DNA from: Mesorhizobium sp. M1B.F.Ca.ET.045.04.1.1
Lineage (GTDB): Bacteria; Pseudomonadota; Alphaproteobacteria; Rhizobiales; Rhizobiaceae
DNA: 64,000 nucleotides
Reading direction: 5' to 3'
Assembly: GCF_003952465.1 (NCBI RefSeq)
Contig: NZ_CP034448.1
Coordinates: 4,751,001-4,815,000 of the forward strand
This document shows, one piece after another, positions 34,267-41,904 of the stretch; position 1 is the first letter of the stretch, and each line of letters opens with the position of its first letter. The position numbers were made by a program, and so were the translations under genes. The notes beneath the pieces were generated by a model that ran no database searches, had not been told where the DNA came from, and worked only from the letters and a program-made list of their open reading frames with translations.

Positions 34267-34381
34267 AGCATACATGGATTCGTAGAGTTGCGCCCAGCAC
34301 CCCGGGGGCGAGTCACGCTCTAAAGCATACATGGATTCGTAGAGTTGCGCCCAGCACCCCGGGGGCGAGTCACGCTCTAAA
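34267..34381. repeat. Perfect tandem duplication, 57-bp unit, in the mutL leader
   Basis: Two copies of a 57-bp unit (34267-34323 and 34324-34380; the match extends to 34381) show no mismatch. The unit contains CATACATGGATTCGTAGAG and CCAGCACCCCGGGGGCGAG. It lies between the mutL start codon and the AT-rich gene at 34398, so it duplicates the mutL upstream region and possibly its promoter. Identity indicates a recent event. Confidence 0.9.
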
Positions 34382-34397
34382 ATCCATTGAGGTCCAT

Positions 34398-35660
34398 TTG
34401 GCTTCGTTTCCCAAAGAACTTGCGAAGGTTGTGTTCGAAAGATGGCCTAACATGGTGGCGGGTGAGTACGAGCTTCCGCTATGCCCACCACTGCCACTCT
34501 TGAGGCAACTATTAGAGAATTGCTACCTCACGGCAAGTGCACCGGAAGAGGCGCGTTATCCACAATTTAACGTTATCGCCTTGCCGAAAAATGGTGAGGA
34601 AATATCCGAGGCTGTTGGAAAGACGTACCGTTTTTCGCGGCCGCGACCCTTGAGCGTTAGCGAACTCCGTAGGCTCGCTCCGGCCACTGACATGAAAAAA
34701 TCGGCGATATTGGTCGTCTGGGATAAGCGGAAATGGCAAATTGAAGGTATTTTCGACTTAGGAACTTCATGGCATCGCGCGAGAAGCGGCCTTGAATATA
34801 GGTATAGATCGCCGAATAATCTATTTATCCAAGTGGATCGACCAGGCCGTTTGAGAGTATACCAGGGGCCATACCATATCGCGTCACTTACAGATGGAGT
34901 TGCGTTCGCCAGTAAATTCGAATTCAACCTTGTTCTGCATAAAGTTGCTAGCAACGGATTGGCAAAGATGGGTGAATTGATTGATCCGCCCGCCTATGAG
35001 CATCCGAAGGAGTACGAAGGATTTGAATTCATCGCTGCAATAAACACCTTTGCTGCGATTGCAAACGCAATCAGTATGGCTGAGCATGGGGGTATGTTGA
35101 TAATAACCAATTCGGCGGATGGATATAAAACGGAAAACATCAGAGTAAAATATAATATGCAATCAAATAACTTGCAGAATGAATTCATAAAATATATTAA
35201 TAAACGACATCAGATCGGCGATTACCACGAATTGTCTCAAGACGGGCACTGGGTTCCTGAAGGAGTAATGTACAAGGCCGAATTGGAACTCGGTGATAAT
35301 TATGAGATGCTAGTGGAGGCTACACGGCTTGTGGCAAGCCTCTCCGGGTGTGATGGGTCGATTGTTGTCTGCGATGACTTGAAAATAATTGGCTTTGGCG
35401 GGGAGATAAGAGCGGAGGTCGCGCCAGGCGTTAATATATTTGAAGTGATTGATGAAATGAAAAGAAATTATAAAGAGTGTGACGTCGAGCAATTTGGTAT
35501 GCGGCACCGATCTGCGTTAAAATTCGTAAGCCAGAATAAAACCGCTATTGCGCTGGTTATTTCTCAGGATGGTCCAATTAGCGCCGTTTGGCACGAAAAT
35601 GGAAAAGTGTTAGTTAAAAAAGGGATTAATCTAGTTAATATGAACATGCCTTGGGCATGA
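34398..35660 (+). CDS. Protein with diadenylate-cyclase-like (DACNV-type) C-terminal domain
   Basis: A 420-residue protein whose sequence is markedly richer in A and T than its neighbours, a sign of transfer. The C-terminal domain keeps two hallmarks of the DisA_N fold: a DG(A/S) motif as DGS at residues 319-321 (GCDGSIVVCDDL) and the RHR motif at 369-371 (FGMRHRSALKFV), followed by ALVISQDGPISAVW. This layout, with a long N-terminal region, matches the predicted sensor family called DACNV, proposed to make or sense cyclic dinucleotides in conflict systems. The start is a TTG at 34398 with a GAGGT ribosome site. No effector gene (nuclease, membrane pore) is adjacent. It is cytoplasmic, as no signal or membrane segment is evident. 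Confidence 0.72.
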   Translation: MASFPKELAKVVFERWPNMVAGEYELPLCPPLPLLRQLLENCYLTASAPEEARYPQFNVIALPKNGEEISEAVGKTYRFSRPRPLSVSELRRLAPATDMKKSAILVVWDKRKWQIEGIFDLGTSWHRARSGLEYRYRSPNNLFIQVDRPGRLRVYQGPYHIASLTDGVAFASKFEFNLVLHKVASNGLAKMGELIDPPAYEHPKEYEGFEFIAAINTFAAIANAISMAEHGGMLIITNSADGYKTENIRVKYNMQSNNLQNEFIKYINKRHQIGDYHELSQDGHWVPEGVMYKAELELGDNYEMLVEATRLVASLSGCDGSIVVCDDLKIIGFGGEIRAEVAPGVNIFEVIDEMKRNYKECDVEQFGMRHRSALKFVSQNKTAIALVISQDGPISAVWHENGKVLVKKGINLVNMNMPWA

Positions 35661-35687
35661 ACGCACGGATTTTGTGGAGGCACAATG

Positions 35688-36590
35688 TCACGCCTGGGCC
35701 ACCAGCCAGTCCCTCACCCTGCGCGCGTTGTCGCTGAGCTCGCGGTTCTTCGGCCAGATGACGTAAAACCCGATGCCGGTCCTCATCACATGATCGGTCA
35801 CCGGCACCAGCAGCCCTGATGCCACCAGCCGCTCGACCAGATGCCGCCAGCCGAGCGAGATGCCTTGCCCCTCCATGACCGCCTGGATCACCAAGGCATA
35901 GTCGTTGATGCGCAGGCCGCGCTCGGCATTGCGCAGACTGGTTCCGGCCGAAGCGAACCATTCGTCCCAATTCGGGGCCTCGCGGTAGGGCTCCTCGAGA
36001 TGGATGAGCCGGTGCGTGGCGAGTTCCGAGACGGTCTCCGGCCGGCCAAACTTGGCTAGATAGCTGGGGCCCGCGACCGGAAAGATCTCCTCGTCGGAGA
36101 GCGGCAGCGAATGATAATCCGGCCAGTGTCCCGGCACGCCGCCGCGCACGCCGAGCGGGATGCCTTCGGCGATGATGTCGAGGTCGCGGTCGGCCGTCTG
36201 GATGCGCAGATCAATGCCGGGCAGCGCGTCGCGGAACTGCTGCAGGCGCGGCATCATCCAGAAGGAACCGAATGCGGTCGAGGCGGCAAGCGTCACATGA
36301 CCGCCGCTCACCTGCAGGCGAAGGTCCTCGGCCGACTTGCGGATATGCGACAAGCCCAGCGAAACGTCGGCATGGAAGCGCTCACCCGCTTCCGTCAGGA
36401 GCACCTGCCGGTGGCGGCGCTGGAACAGCTTGGCGCCGAGCTGTTCCTCCAGCCCGCGCACCGCATAGGAAACGGCCGCCTGCGTCATGCCGAGCTCGCG
36501 CCCGGCGGCGGTGAAGCTGGACAGCCGGCCCGCCGCTTCGAAGACGATAAGGCTGCCTGCCGAGGGCAGGAGGTGTCGTAGGCTTCGCAT
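35688..36590 (-). CDS. LysR-family regulator, GcvA-like
   Basis: A 300-residue LysR protein (MRSLRHLLPSAGSLIVFEAA; recognition helix LGMTQAAVSYAVRGLEE) whose effector domain resembles the GcvA group (TLAASTAFGSFWMMPRLQQF, EGIPLGVRGGVPGH, RLIHLEEPYREAPNWDEW). It is divergent from the MttB-family methyltransferase and is the likely regulator of that operon. ATAAG/CTTAT half-sites overlap its start codon. It is similar in layout to the LysR gene at 19 kb that faces the betaine-binding protein. Confidence 0.92.
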   Translation of the reverse strand: MRSLRHLLPSAGSLIVFEAAGRLSSFTAAGRELGMTQAAVSYAVRGLEEQLGAKLFQRRHRQVLLTEAGERFHADVSLGLSHIRKSAEDLRLQVSGGHVTLAASTAFGSFWMMPRLQQFRDALPGIDLRIQTADRDLDIIAEGIPLGVRGGVPGHWPDYHSLPLSDEEIFPVAGPSYLAKFGRPETVSELATHRLIHLEEPYREAPNWDEWFASAGTSLRNAERGLRINDYALVIQAVMEGQGISLGWRHLVERLVASGLLVPVTDHVMRTGIGFYVIWPKNRELSDNARRVRDWLVAQA

Positions 36591-36603
36591 AAGTACAGCT
36601 TAT
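36589..36603. promoter_or_regulatory. Candidate LysR operator overlapping the regulator start
   Basis: ATAAG-TACAG-CTTAT is a perfect 5+5+5 dyad that covers the LysR ATG at 36590 and lies 78 bp before the methyltransferase gene. The half-site CTTAT also appears in the candidate operator at 18996 in front of the related LysR gene. Confidence 0.45.
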
Positions 36604-36680
36604 ACAAGAGATCAGGATTTTCCAGCGTCACAGCCATATTTCGTCTCGCTAACTTGGCGGGGCGGGAAGAAGGAGACCCC

Positions 36681-38231
36681 ATGAACGCACCAGCCGCTGA
36701 AACGATCGAACCGACCCACCGCCGCGGCGGCGGCCGTCTTGGGCGCAAGGCGCTGAGAAGCGCGCCGGTCGCGTCGTTTCCGACGCTTGTCCGGCAGATT
36801 CCGGTCTACGAGATCGTTCCCGACGAGGCGGTGGAGCTGATCCACGAGGAGTCGCTCAAAATCCTCGAGGAGGTGGGCTGCGAATTCCGCGACGACGGGG
36901 CAATCGCGCTCTGGAAGGCGGCCGGCGCCGATGTCAGGGAGACGCGTGTTCGCATCGACCGCGCGCTGCTGATGGAACTGGTCTCGAAAGTCCCGCCGGA
37001 GTTCACGCTCAATGCCCGCAACCCTGAGCGCACGGTGCGCGTCGGCGGCAAGAACTCGATCTTCGTGCCGATGTATGGCGCGCCCTATATCCGCGACCTC
37101 GACAACAAGCGGCGCTACGGCACGCTTACCGACCTCAACAATTTCCACAAGCTCGCCTATATGGCGCCGGCGCTGCATTCATCGAGCTCGGTCATCTGCG
37201 AACCGATGGAAATCGCGGTGCCGAAGCGGCACCTCCACATCATACACTCGGCGCTGAAGCATTCCGACAAGCCGTTCATGGGCATAGTGACGTCGAAGGA
37301 GCGCGCCGAGGACACGATGGCGATGGCTGGCATCGTCTTCGGCGAGGAGTTCGTGCGCGACAACCCTGTGCTGGTGGCGATCACCAACTGTAATTCGCCA
37401 CTGGTGTGGGACGCCACCATGATCGACGCCATGCGGGTCTATGCGAGCCACAATCAGCCGCTGATCCTGGCGCCTTTCGCGCTGTGCGGCGCCTCGACCT
37501 CGGCTTCCGCCGTCGGCGCGGTGGCGCAGGTCAACGCCGAGGCACTTGCCGGCGTAGCCCTGACCCAGCTCATCCGCCCGGGCTCGCCGCAGATCTACGG
37601 TCAGTTCATGGTGACGGTCGACATGAAGACCGGCGCGCCGATGGGCGGCACGCCGGAGGCTGCCCAGATGATGTATCTGATGGGCGCGCTGGCGCGGAAA
37701 TACAAATTGCCGTGGCGTACGTCCGGCTTCCATGTCGGCTCCAAGCTCAACGACGCCCAGGCGGGCTACGAGGCGAACATGCTGATGCATGCCGCGATCC
37801 TCGCCGGCGCCAACTACATCTGGCATTCGGCCGGCTGGCTCGAGGCCGGTCTCACCTGCGGCTACTCGAAATTCGCCACCGACTGCGAGCAGCTCGTCGG
37901 CTGGTACAAATATGCCGGCGGCGTCCCCTTCGACGATTTCAAGGAAGCGATGGCGGCGATCCGCGAGGTCGGCCCGCAGGGGCATTTCCTCGGCACGCAG
38001 CACACGCTCGAGCATTTCGAGCGCGCCTTCTTCATGCCGAGCATCATGGACTTCAACTCCTTCGAGCAATGGAGCGCCGAAGGCGCCAAGGATCACGACA
38101 CGCGCGGCCTCGAAAAGGCGCGCAACATGCTCGCCGACTACCAGGAGCCGAAGCTGGACGAGGGCGTCGCCGAGGCTCTCGCGGATTTTATCGCGCGGCG
38201 TGAGGAAAAACTGCCGGACAGCGTTAGTTGA
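36681..38231 (+). CDS. Trimethylamine methyltransferase (MttB) superfamily protein, non-pyrrolysine type
   Basis: A 516-residue protein of the MttB superfamily. Family regions include LVRQIPVYEIVPDEAVELIH near the start, the EPMEIAVPKRHLHIIHSALKH segment, then GFHVGSKLNDAQAGYEA and SAGWLEAGLTCGYSKF. The reading frame has no internal TAG, so it is of the non-pyrrolysine class. Characterised members of that class demethylate glycine betaine, carnitine or similar, passing the methyl group to a corrinoid protein. No corrinoid protein gene is present here. The start has an AAGGAGA ribosome site. The stop is 44 bp before the Tat-exported binding protein, likely one operon under the divergent LysR. 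Confidence 0.9.
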   Translation: MNAPAAETIEPTHRRGGGRLGRKALRSAPVASFPTLVRQIPVYEIVPDEAVELIHEESLKILEEVGCEFRDDGAIALWKAAGADVRETRVRIDRALLMELVSKVPPEFTLNARNPERTVRVGGKNSIFVPMYGAPYIRDLDNKRRYGTLTDLNNFHKLAYMAPALHSSSSVICEPMEIAVPKRHLHIIHSALKHSDKPFMGIVTSKERAEDTMAMAGIVFGEEFVRDNPVLVAITNCNSPLVWDATMIDAMRVYASHNQPLILAPFALCGASTSASAVGAVAQVNAEALAGVALTQLIRPGSPQIYGQFMVTVDMKTGAPMGGTPEAAQMMYLMGALARKYKLPWRTSGFHVGSKLNDAQAGYEANMLMHAAILAGANYIWHSAGWLEAGLTCGYSKFATDCEQLVGWYKYAGGVPFDDFKEAMAAIREVGPQGHFLGTQHTLEHFERAFFMPSIMDFNSFEQWSAEGAKDHDTRGLEKARNMLADYQEPKLDEGVAEALADFIARREEKLPDSVS

Positions 38232-38275
38232 GAGAAAACGGGCAAAGACCCGACGGAACCAATGGGAGAATGAAA

Positions 38276-39925
38276 ATGACAATCTTCAAAAGCAACGGTG
38301 ATCGAGTCCCCGCCGCCATCGAGGCGATAGCGGAAGAGGCACGTGCAGGCCGCGTCGACCGGCGCGAATTCCTGGCTCTGGCCAGCGCCTTCGGCGCATC
38401 GACGGCTTTCGCCTACGGCATGATCGGCCTTGCCGCGCCGACCAAGGCGCTAGCCGACGAGCCGAAGAAAGGCGGAACGCTGCATGTCTCGATGTCGGTC
38501 AAGGCGCAGAAGGATCCGCGCACCTATGACTGGACGGAGATGGCGAACGTCACCCGCACCTGGCTGGAGCCGCTCGTCCGCTACACGCACCAGTTCACCT
38601 TCGAGCCGGTGCTGCTCGAGAGCTGGGACGTCAATGACGACGCCACCGAATACACATTGCATCTGCGCAAGGGCATCACCTGGAACAATGGCGATGCCTT
38701 CAACGCCGATGACGTGGTCTTCAACCTGAATCGCTGGTGCGAGAAAGGGGCTTCCGGCAATTCCATGGCCGCCCGTGTCGGCGCGCTGGTCGACGCCAAG
38801 ACCGGCAAGGCAAGGGATGGCGCGATCACCAAGGTCGATGACCATACGGTCAAGCTGAAGCTCAACGAAGCCGATATCGCGATCATACCGGGTTTCACCG
38901 ACTACCCGGCGCTGGTCGTGCATCGCGACTTCGACAAGGATGGCGCCGACCCGATCAAGAAGCCGATCGGCACAGGTGCTTTCGAGCTGGTATCCTACGA
39001 CGTTGGCCAGAAGGCAGTGGTCAAGCGCCGCGAGAACGGCAAGTGGTGGGGTGGCGAAGCGCCGCTAGACGGGGTCGAGTTCATCGACTACGGCACCGAC
39101 TTCAACGCTACGCTCAATGCCTTCGACTCCGGCGAGATCGACCTCGATTTCGAGACGCCGGCCGACTTCATCGACCCCCTCGACAAGATGGATCTGGTGA
39201 AATCGGAGGTGGCAACGGCGACGACGCTCGTTGCCCGCACGAACGTCACCCACAAACCCTATGATGACAAACGGGTGCGCAACGCGCTGCAGATGGCGGT
39301 CGACAACAGCCAGGTGATGCAGCTCGGCTACGCCGGGCGCGGCACGGTCGGTGAGAACCACCACGTCAGCCCGATCCATCCCGAGTACTACCCGCTGCCC
39401 AAGAAAGAGCGCGATGCCGCCGGCGCCAAGAAGCTGATGGCGGAGGCAGGCCAGGCCGATTTCGAGCATGACCTGATCACGGTCGAGGACGAATGGCAGA
39501 AGAACACCGGCGATGCGATCGCCGGCCAGCTGCGCGATGCCGGCATCAAGGTGAAGCGCACGGTGCTGCCGGGCTCGACCTTCTGGAACGACTGGACGAA
39601 ATACCCCTATTCCATGACCATCTGGTACATGCGCCCGCTCGGCGTCCAGGTGCTGGCGCTGGGCTACCGCAGCGGCGAGGCCTGGAATGAGACCGCATTC
39701 TCGAACCCTGACTTCGACGCCAAGCTCAAGGAGGCGCTGTCGCAGATCGACGTCGCCAAGCGCAAGGAGGTGATGAAGGACGTCGAGCAGATCCTGCAGG
39801 ACTCCGGCGTCATCATCCAGCCGTTCTGGCAGAAGCTCTACTGCCACATGAACAAGAAGGTGAAGAACTACTCGATGCACCAGACCTACGAAATGGATTT
39901 CCAGAACGTCTGGCTGGAGGCCTGA
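38276..39925 (+). CDS. ABC transporter substrate-binding protein, family 5, Tat-exported
   Basis: A 549-residue DppA/OppA-type binding protein. The N-terminus carries a twin-arginine signal (VDRREFLALASAFGAS), then a hydrophobic stretch and ALADEP, so it is probably exported folded. Mature-domain markers are RTWLEPLVRYTHQ, YTLHLRKGITWNNGDAFNADDVVF and PIGTGAFELVSYD. The ligand is unknown; the position after an MttB gene suggests a methylated amine or betaine-like compound. No permeases follow. The ATG at 38276 has GGGAGA six bases upstream; ATG 38270 would leave no spacing. Confidence 0.88.
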   Translation: MTIFKSNGDRVPAAIEAIAEEARAGRVDRREFLALASAFGASTAFAYGMIGLAAPTKALADEPKKGGTLHVSMSVKAQKDPRTYDWTEMANVTRTWLEPLVRYTHQFTFEPVLLESWDVNDDATEYTLHLRKGITWNNGDAFNADDVVFNLNRWCEKGASGNSMAARVGALVDAKTGKARDGAITKVDDHTVKLKLNEADIAIIPGFTDYPALVVHRDFDKDGADPIKKPIGTGAFELVSYDVGQKAVVKRRENGKWWGGEAPLDGVEFIDYGTDFNATLNAFDSGEIDLDFETPADFIDPLDKMDLVKSEVATATTLVARTNVTHKPYDDKRVRNALQMAVDNSQVMQLGYAGRGTVGENHHVSPIHPEYYPLPKKERDAAGAKKLMAEAGQADFEHDLITVEDEWQKNTGDAIAGQLRDAGIKVKRTVLPGSTFWNDWTKYPYSMTIWYMRPLGVQVLALGYRSGEAWNETAFSNPDFDAKLKEALSQIDVAKRKEVMKDVEQILQDSGVIIQPFWQKLYCHMNKKVKNYSMHQTYEMDFQNVWLEA

Positions 39926-40025
39926 GACGGGCGGCGCAAGGACTTCATGCGCCGCGAAAAAGCCGATATGCAGGATGCGTGGTGGCGATCTTGCCGCCAC
40001 GCCGCCGAACATCCGGAGATCCTGC

Positions 40026-40499
40026 ATGAGACCGATAGAGCTGGCCGCTGCCATGTCGATCGCCTTGCCCGCCGCAGCACTTGCCGGGCCGGCCTCCAAA
40101 GCTGTGAAGTTCTTCTATGTGCCTGAAGTGAAGTTCGAGGCGGACGCGAAATACCGTGACCGCTTCACCGAGCCGGTGACAAAACTCTTCGAGCTCAACG
40201 ACAAGGCACAGAAGGAGAAGCCCGACGAGGTATCCTGCATCGATTTCGACCCTGGCCTCGACGCCCAGGATTTCGACCAGAAGACCGTGTCGAAGACGCT
40301 GAAGCTTGCCGAGACCGTCAATGGCGATACCGCCGAGGTGACGGCAAGCTTCAATCTTTTCCCGGAAGGCGATGACTCCAAACGCGAAATGGTGTGGTCG
40401 CTGAAGAAAGTGGACGGCAAGTGGAAGATCGCCGACATCACCTCCAAGACCAGCGACTGGACGCTCAGCGCGCTGGGATGCGGCTCCTCGACGGAGTGA
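40026..40499 (+). CDS. Secreted protein, paralogue of the next gene
   Basis: A 157-residue protein with a signal peptide (MRPIELAAAMSIALPAAALA) and a single small domain. It shows the pattern KFFYVPEVKFEAD, CIDFDPGLDAQDFD and VWSLKKVDGKWKIADITSKT. The last two segments align with the following gene (WKLRKVGGAWKIADLLSVT), so they are paralogues in tandem. The layout resembles DUF3828-like proteins, whose function is unknown. One cysteine near residue 80 and one near the end may pair. Confidence 0.72.
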   Translation: MRPIELAAAMSIALPAAALAGPASKAVKFFYVPEVKFEADAKYRDRFTEPVTKLFELNDKAQKEKPDEVSCIDFDPGLDAQDFDQKTVSKTLKLAETVNGDTAEVTASFNLFPEGDDSKREMVWSLKKVDGKWKIADITSKTSDWTLSALGCGSSTE

Positions 40500-40503
40500 T
40501 CCT

Positions 40504-41043
40504 ATGCTTCGCCGCCTCGCTTTCGCGCTGGCAGGTGCATCGATGCTGGCCGCGGGTCTGAACGGCGGCGCTTGCGCGCAGGGGCTCTTCGGCTCGCCGC
40601 CGCCCGCCGCCGCGCCGGAAACCAAGCCGGCCGAACCAGCGCCTGCCGCGCCCGTCCTGCCTGGTTCGCCGACGGCGGTGGTGAAGCCTTTTTACGAGCA
40701 TCTCGGACTGGAGCTCGATCCGGCCCAGCGCAAGAATTTCATCGATCCGGCCAAGAGCGTCCTCGACAAGAGCGATGCGCTGCGGGCCTCGGGGCAGGGC
40801 GAATGCCTCGACCCCAACATGGCGTTCGACAATGCCGACTACGACAAGCTCGCCATCGACAAGAGCCTGCGCACCATCGAAGCCGTCAATGGCGGCGAGG
40901 CCAAGGTGGTCGTGGCCTTCGTCGTCGAAGGCCACCAGCATCGGCTCGAATGGAAGTTGAGGAAGGTCGGCGGCGCCTGGAAGATCGCCGACCTGTTGTC
41001 GGTCACCGGCGAATGGGCGCTCAGCCAATACCAGTGCGAATGA
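40504..41043 (+). CDS. Secreted protein, paralogue of the previous gene
   Basis: A 179-residue protein with a signal peptide (MLRRLAFALAGASMLAAGLN), a proline/alanine-rich linker (residues about 33-52) and a domain like the gene before it (VKPFYEHLGLELDPAQRKNF, CLDPNMAFDNADYDKLAID, WKLRKVGGAWKIADLLSVT). It starts 4 bp after the upstream stop, so the pair is one operon. Its function is unknown. The shared arrangement suggests an envelope role, but this is a guess. Confidence 0.75.
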   Translation: MLRRLAFALAGASMLAAGLNGGACAQGLFGSPPPAAAPETKPAEPAPAAPVLPGSPTAVVKPFYEHLGLELDPAQRKNFIDPAKSVLDKSDALRASGQGECLDPNMAFDNADYDKLAIDKSLRTIEAVNGGEAKVVVAFVVEGHQHRLEWKLRKVGGAWKIADLLSVTGEWALSQYQCE

Positions 41044-41078
41044 TAGTGATTAAAGATCAGCGTCGGCGATCCTTCGCG

Positions 41079-41275
41079 CCCCCCTCTGGCCTGCCGGACA
41101 TCTCCCCCACGGGTGGGGAGATCAGATGTCACGCCGCCTTTCGACAATCTCCGACGTTGCAGGATAAGCAGGGCGCCGAAGCTGCCGATCTCCCCCCTTG
41201 TGGGGGAGATGTCCGGTCCACCCTCCGTAGCTGCAGCGCAGCTGTTGCGAAGGACGGGCAGGACAGAGGGGGCGC
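41079..41275. repeat. Mosaic intergenic hairpin element (copy 2)
   Basis: It contains CCTCTGGCCTGCCGGACAT near the left end and the complementary GGGGGAGATGTCCGG on the right. The CATCTCCCCC/GGGGGAGATG blocks are the same as those in the copies near 51.7 and 57.9 kb. It lies between the secreted-protein operon and queF, which converge. Confidence 0.75.
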
Positions 41276-41302
41276 TGTCCCGCCAGCGTCTCGCTGCGGA
41301 AC

Positions 41303-41764
41303 TCAACCACGACCGCGATAGGGCGCCACGCCGGTGTCAGGCAGCCAGGCGTCCTTGGGCGGCGCGCCGGTTTGCCAGAAGACATCGATCGGGATGCCGC
41401 CGCGCGGGAACCAGTAGCCGCCGACGCGCAGCCAGAGCGGCTTGGTCGCCTCCACGATGCGGCGGCCGATCATGACCGTGCATTCCTCGTGGAAGGCGCC
41501 GTGGTTGCGGAACGAGGTCATGAACAGCTTCAGCGACTTCGATTCCACCAGCGTCTCGTCGGGTGCGTAGTCGATGACGATGTGGGCGAAGTCCGGCTGG
41601 CCGGTGACCGGGCAGAGCGAGGTGAATTCCGGGCAGGTGAAGCGCACGATCGCCGGCGGTCCGTCGCCGCGCTGGAACGGCACGGTCTCCAAGACCGCCT
41701 GTTCCGGGCTCTGTGGCGTCTCGACGTGCTTGCCGAGCTGGGTGAGGTTCTTTGCATCAGTCAT
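41303..41764 (-). CDS. queF: NADPH-dependent 7-cyano-7-deazaguanine reductase
   Basis: A 153-residue QueF that reduces preQ0 to preQ1 in queuosine synthesis. The thioimide-forming cysteine is C51 in SLCPVTGQPD and the paired aspartate is D58. The QueF motif ESKSLKLFMTSFRNHGAFHE, used for NADPH binding, is complete. It is the single-domain short form. ATG 41764 gives MTDAKNLTQLG; the frame is open to 41881 without family similarity. It is divergent from the large FMN oxidoreductase gene. Confidence 0.96.
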   Translation of the reverse strand: MTDAKNLTQLGKHVETPQSPEQAVLETVPFQRGDGPPAIVRFTCPEFTSLCPVTGQPDFAHIVIDYAPDETLVESKSLKLFMTSFRNHGAFHEECTVMIGRRIVEATKPLWLRVGGYWFPRGGIPIDVFWQTGAPPKDAWLPDTGVAPYRGRG

Positions 41765-41904
41765 GGGGCGGAGCCTTCTTGGTTTTTGCCGCTCCTTAGC
41801 ACCAGACCGAAAAATGTGCAGCGGTTTTTCGGGTGGTCCGATGCGTGAAACGGAAACAGGAGCCGCACGTTGCTCCCGCACAATTTGAAAACGGCAGGAA
41901 GACG

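Noticed and set aside
34267..34381. Possible CRISPR-like array because of the 57-bp repeats
   Set aside because: Only two units occur, directly adjacent with no spacers, and no cas genes are nearby, so it is a tandem duplication.
36681..38231. Pyrrolysine-containing methyltransferase
   Set aside because: The MttB-family frame has no in-frame TAG and no pyl genes were seen, so it is the non-pyrrolysine type.
41765..41904. preQ1 riboswitch upstream of queF
   Set aside because: No pseudoknot pattern of a preQ1 class could be traced in the short leader, and queF in rhizobia need not carry one.
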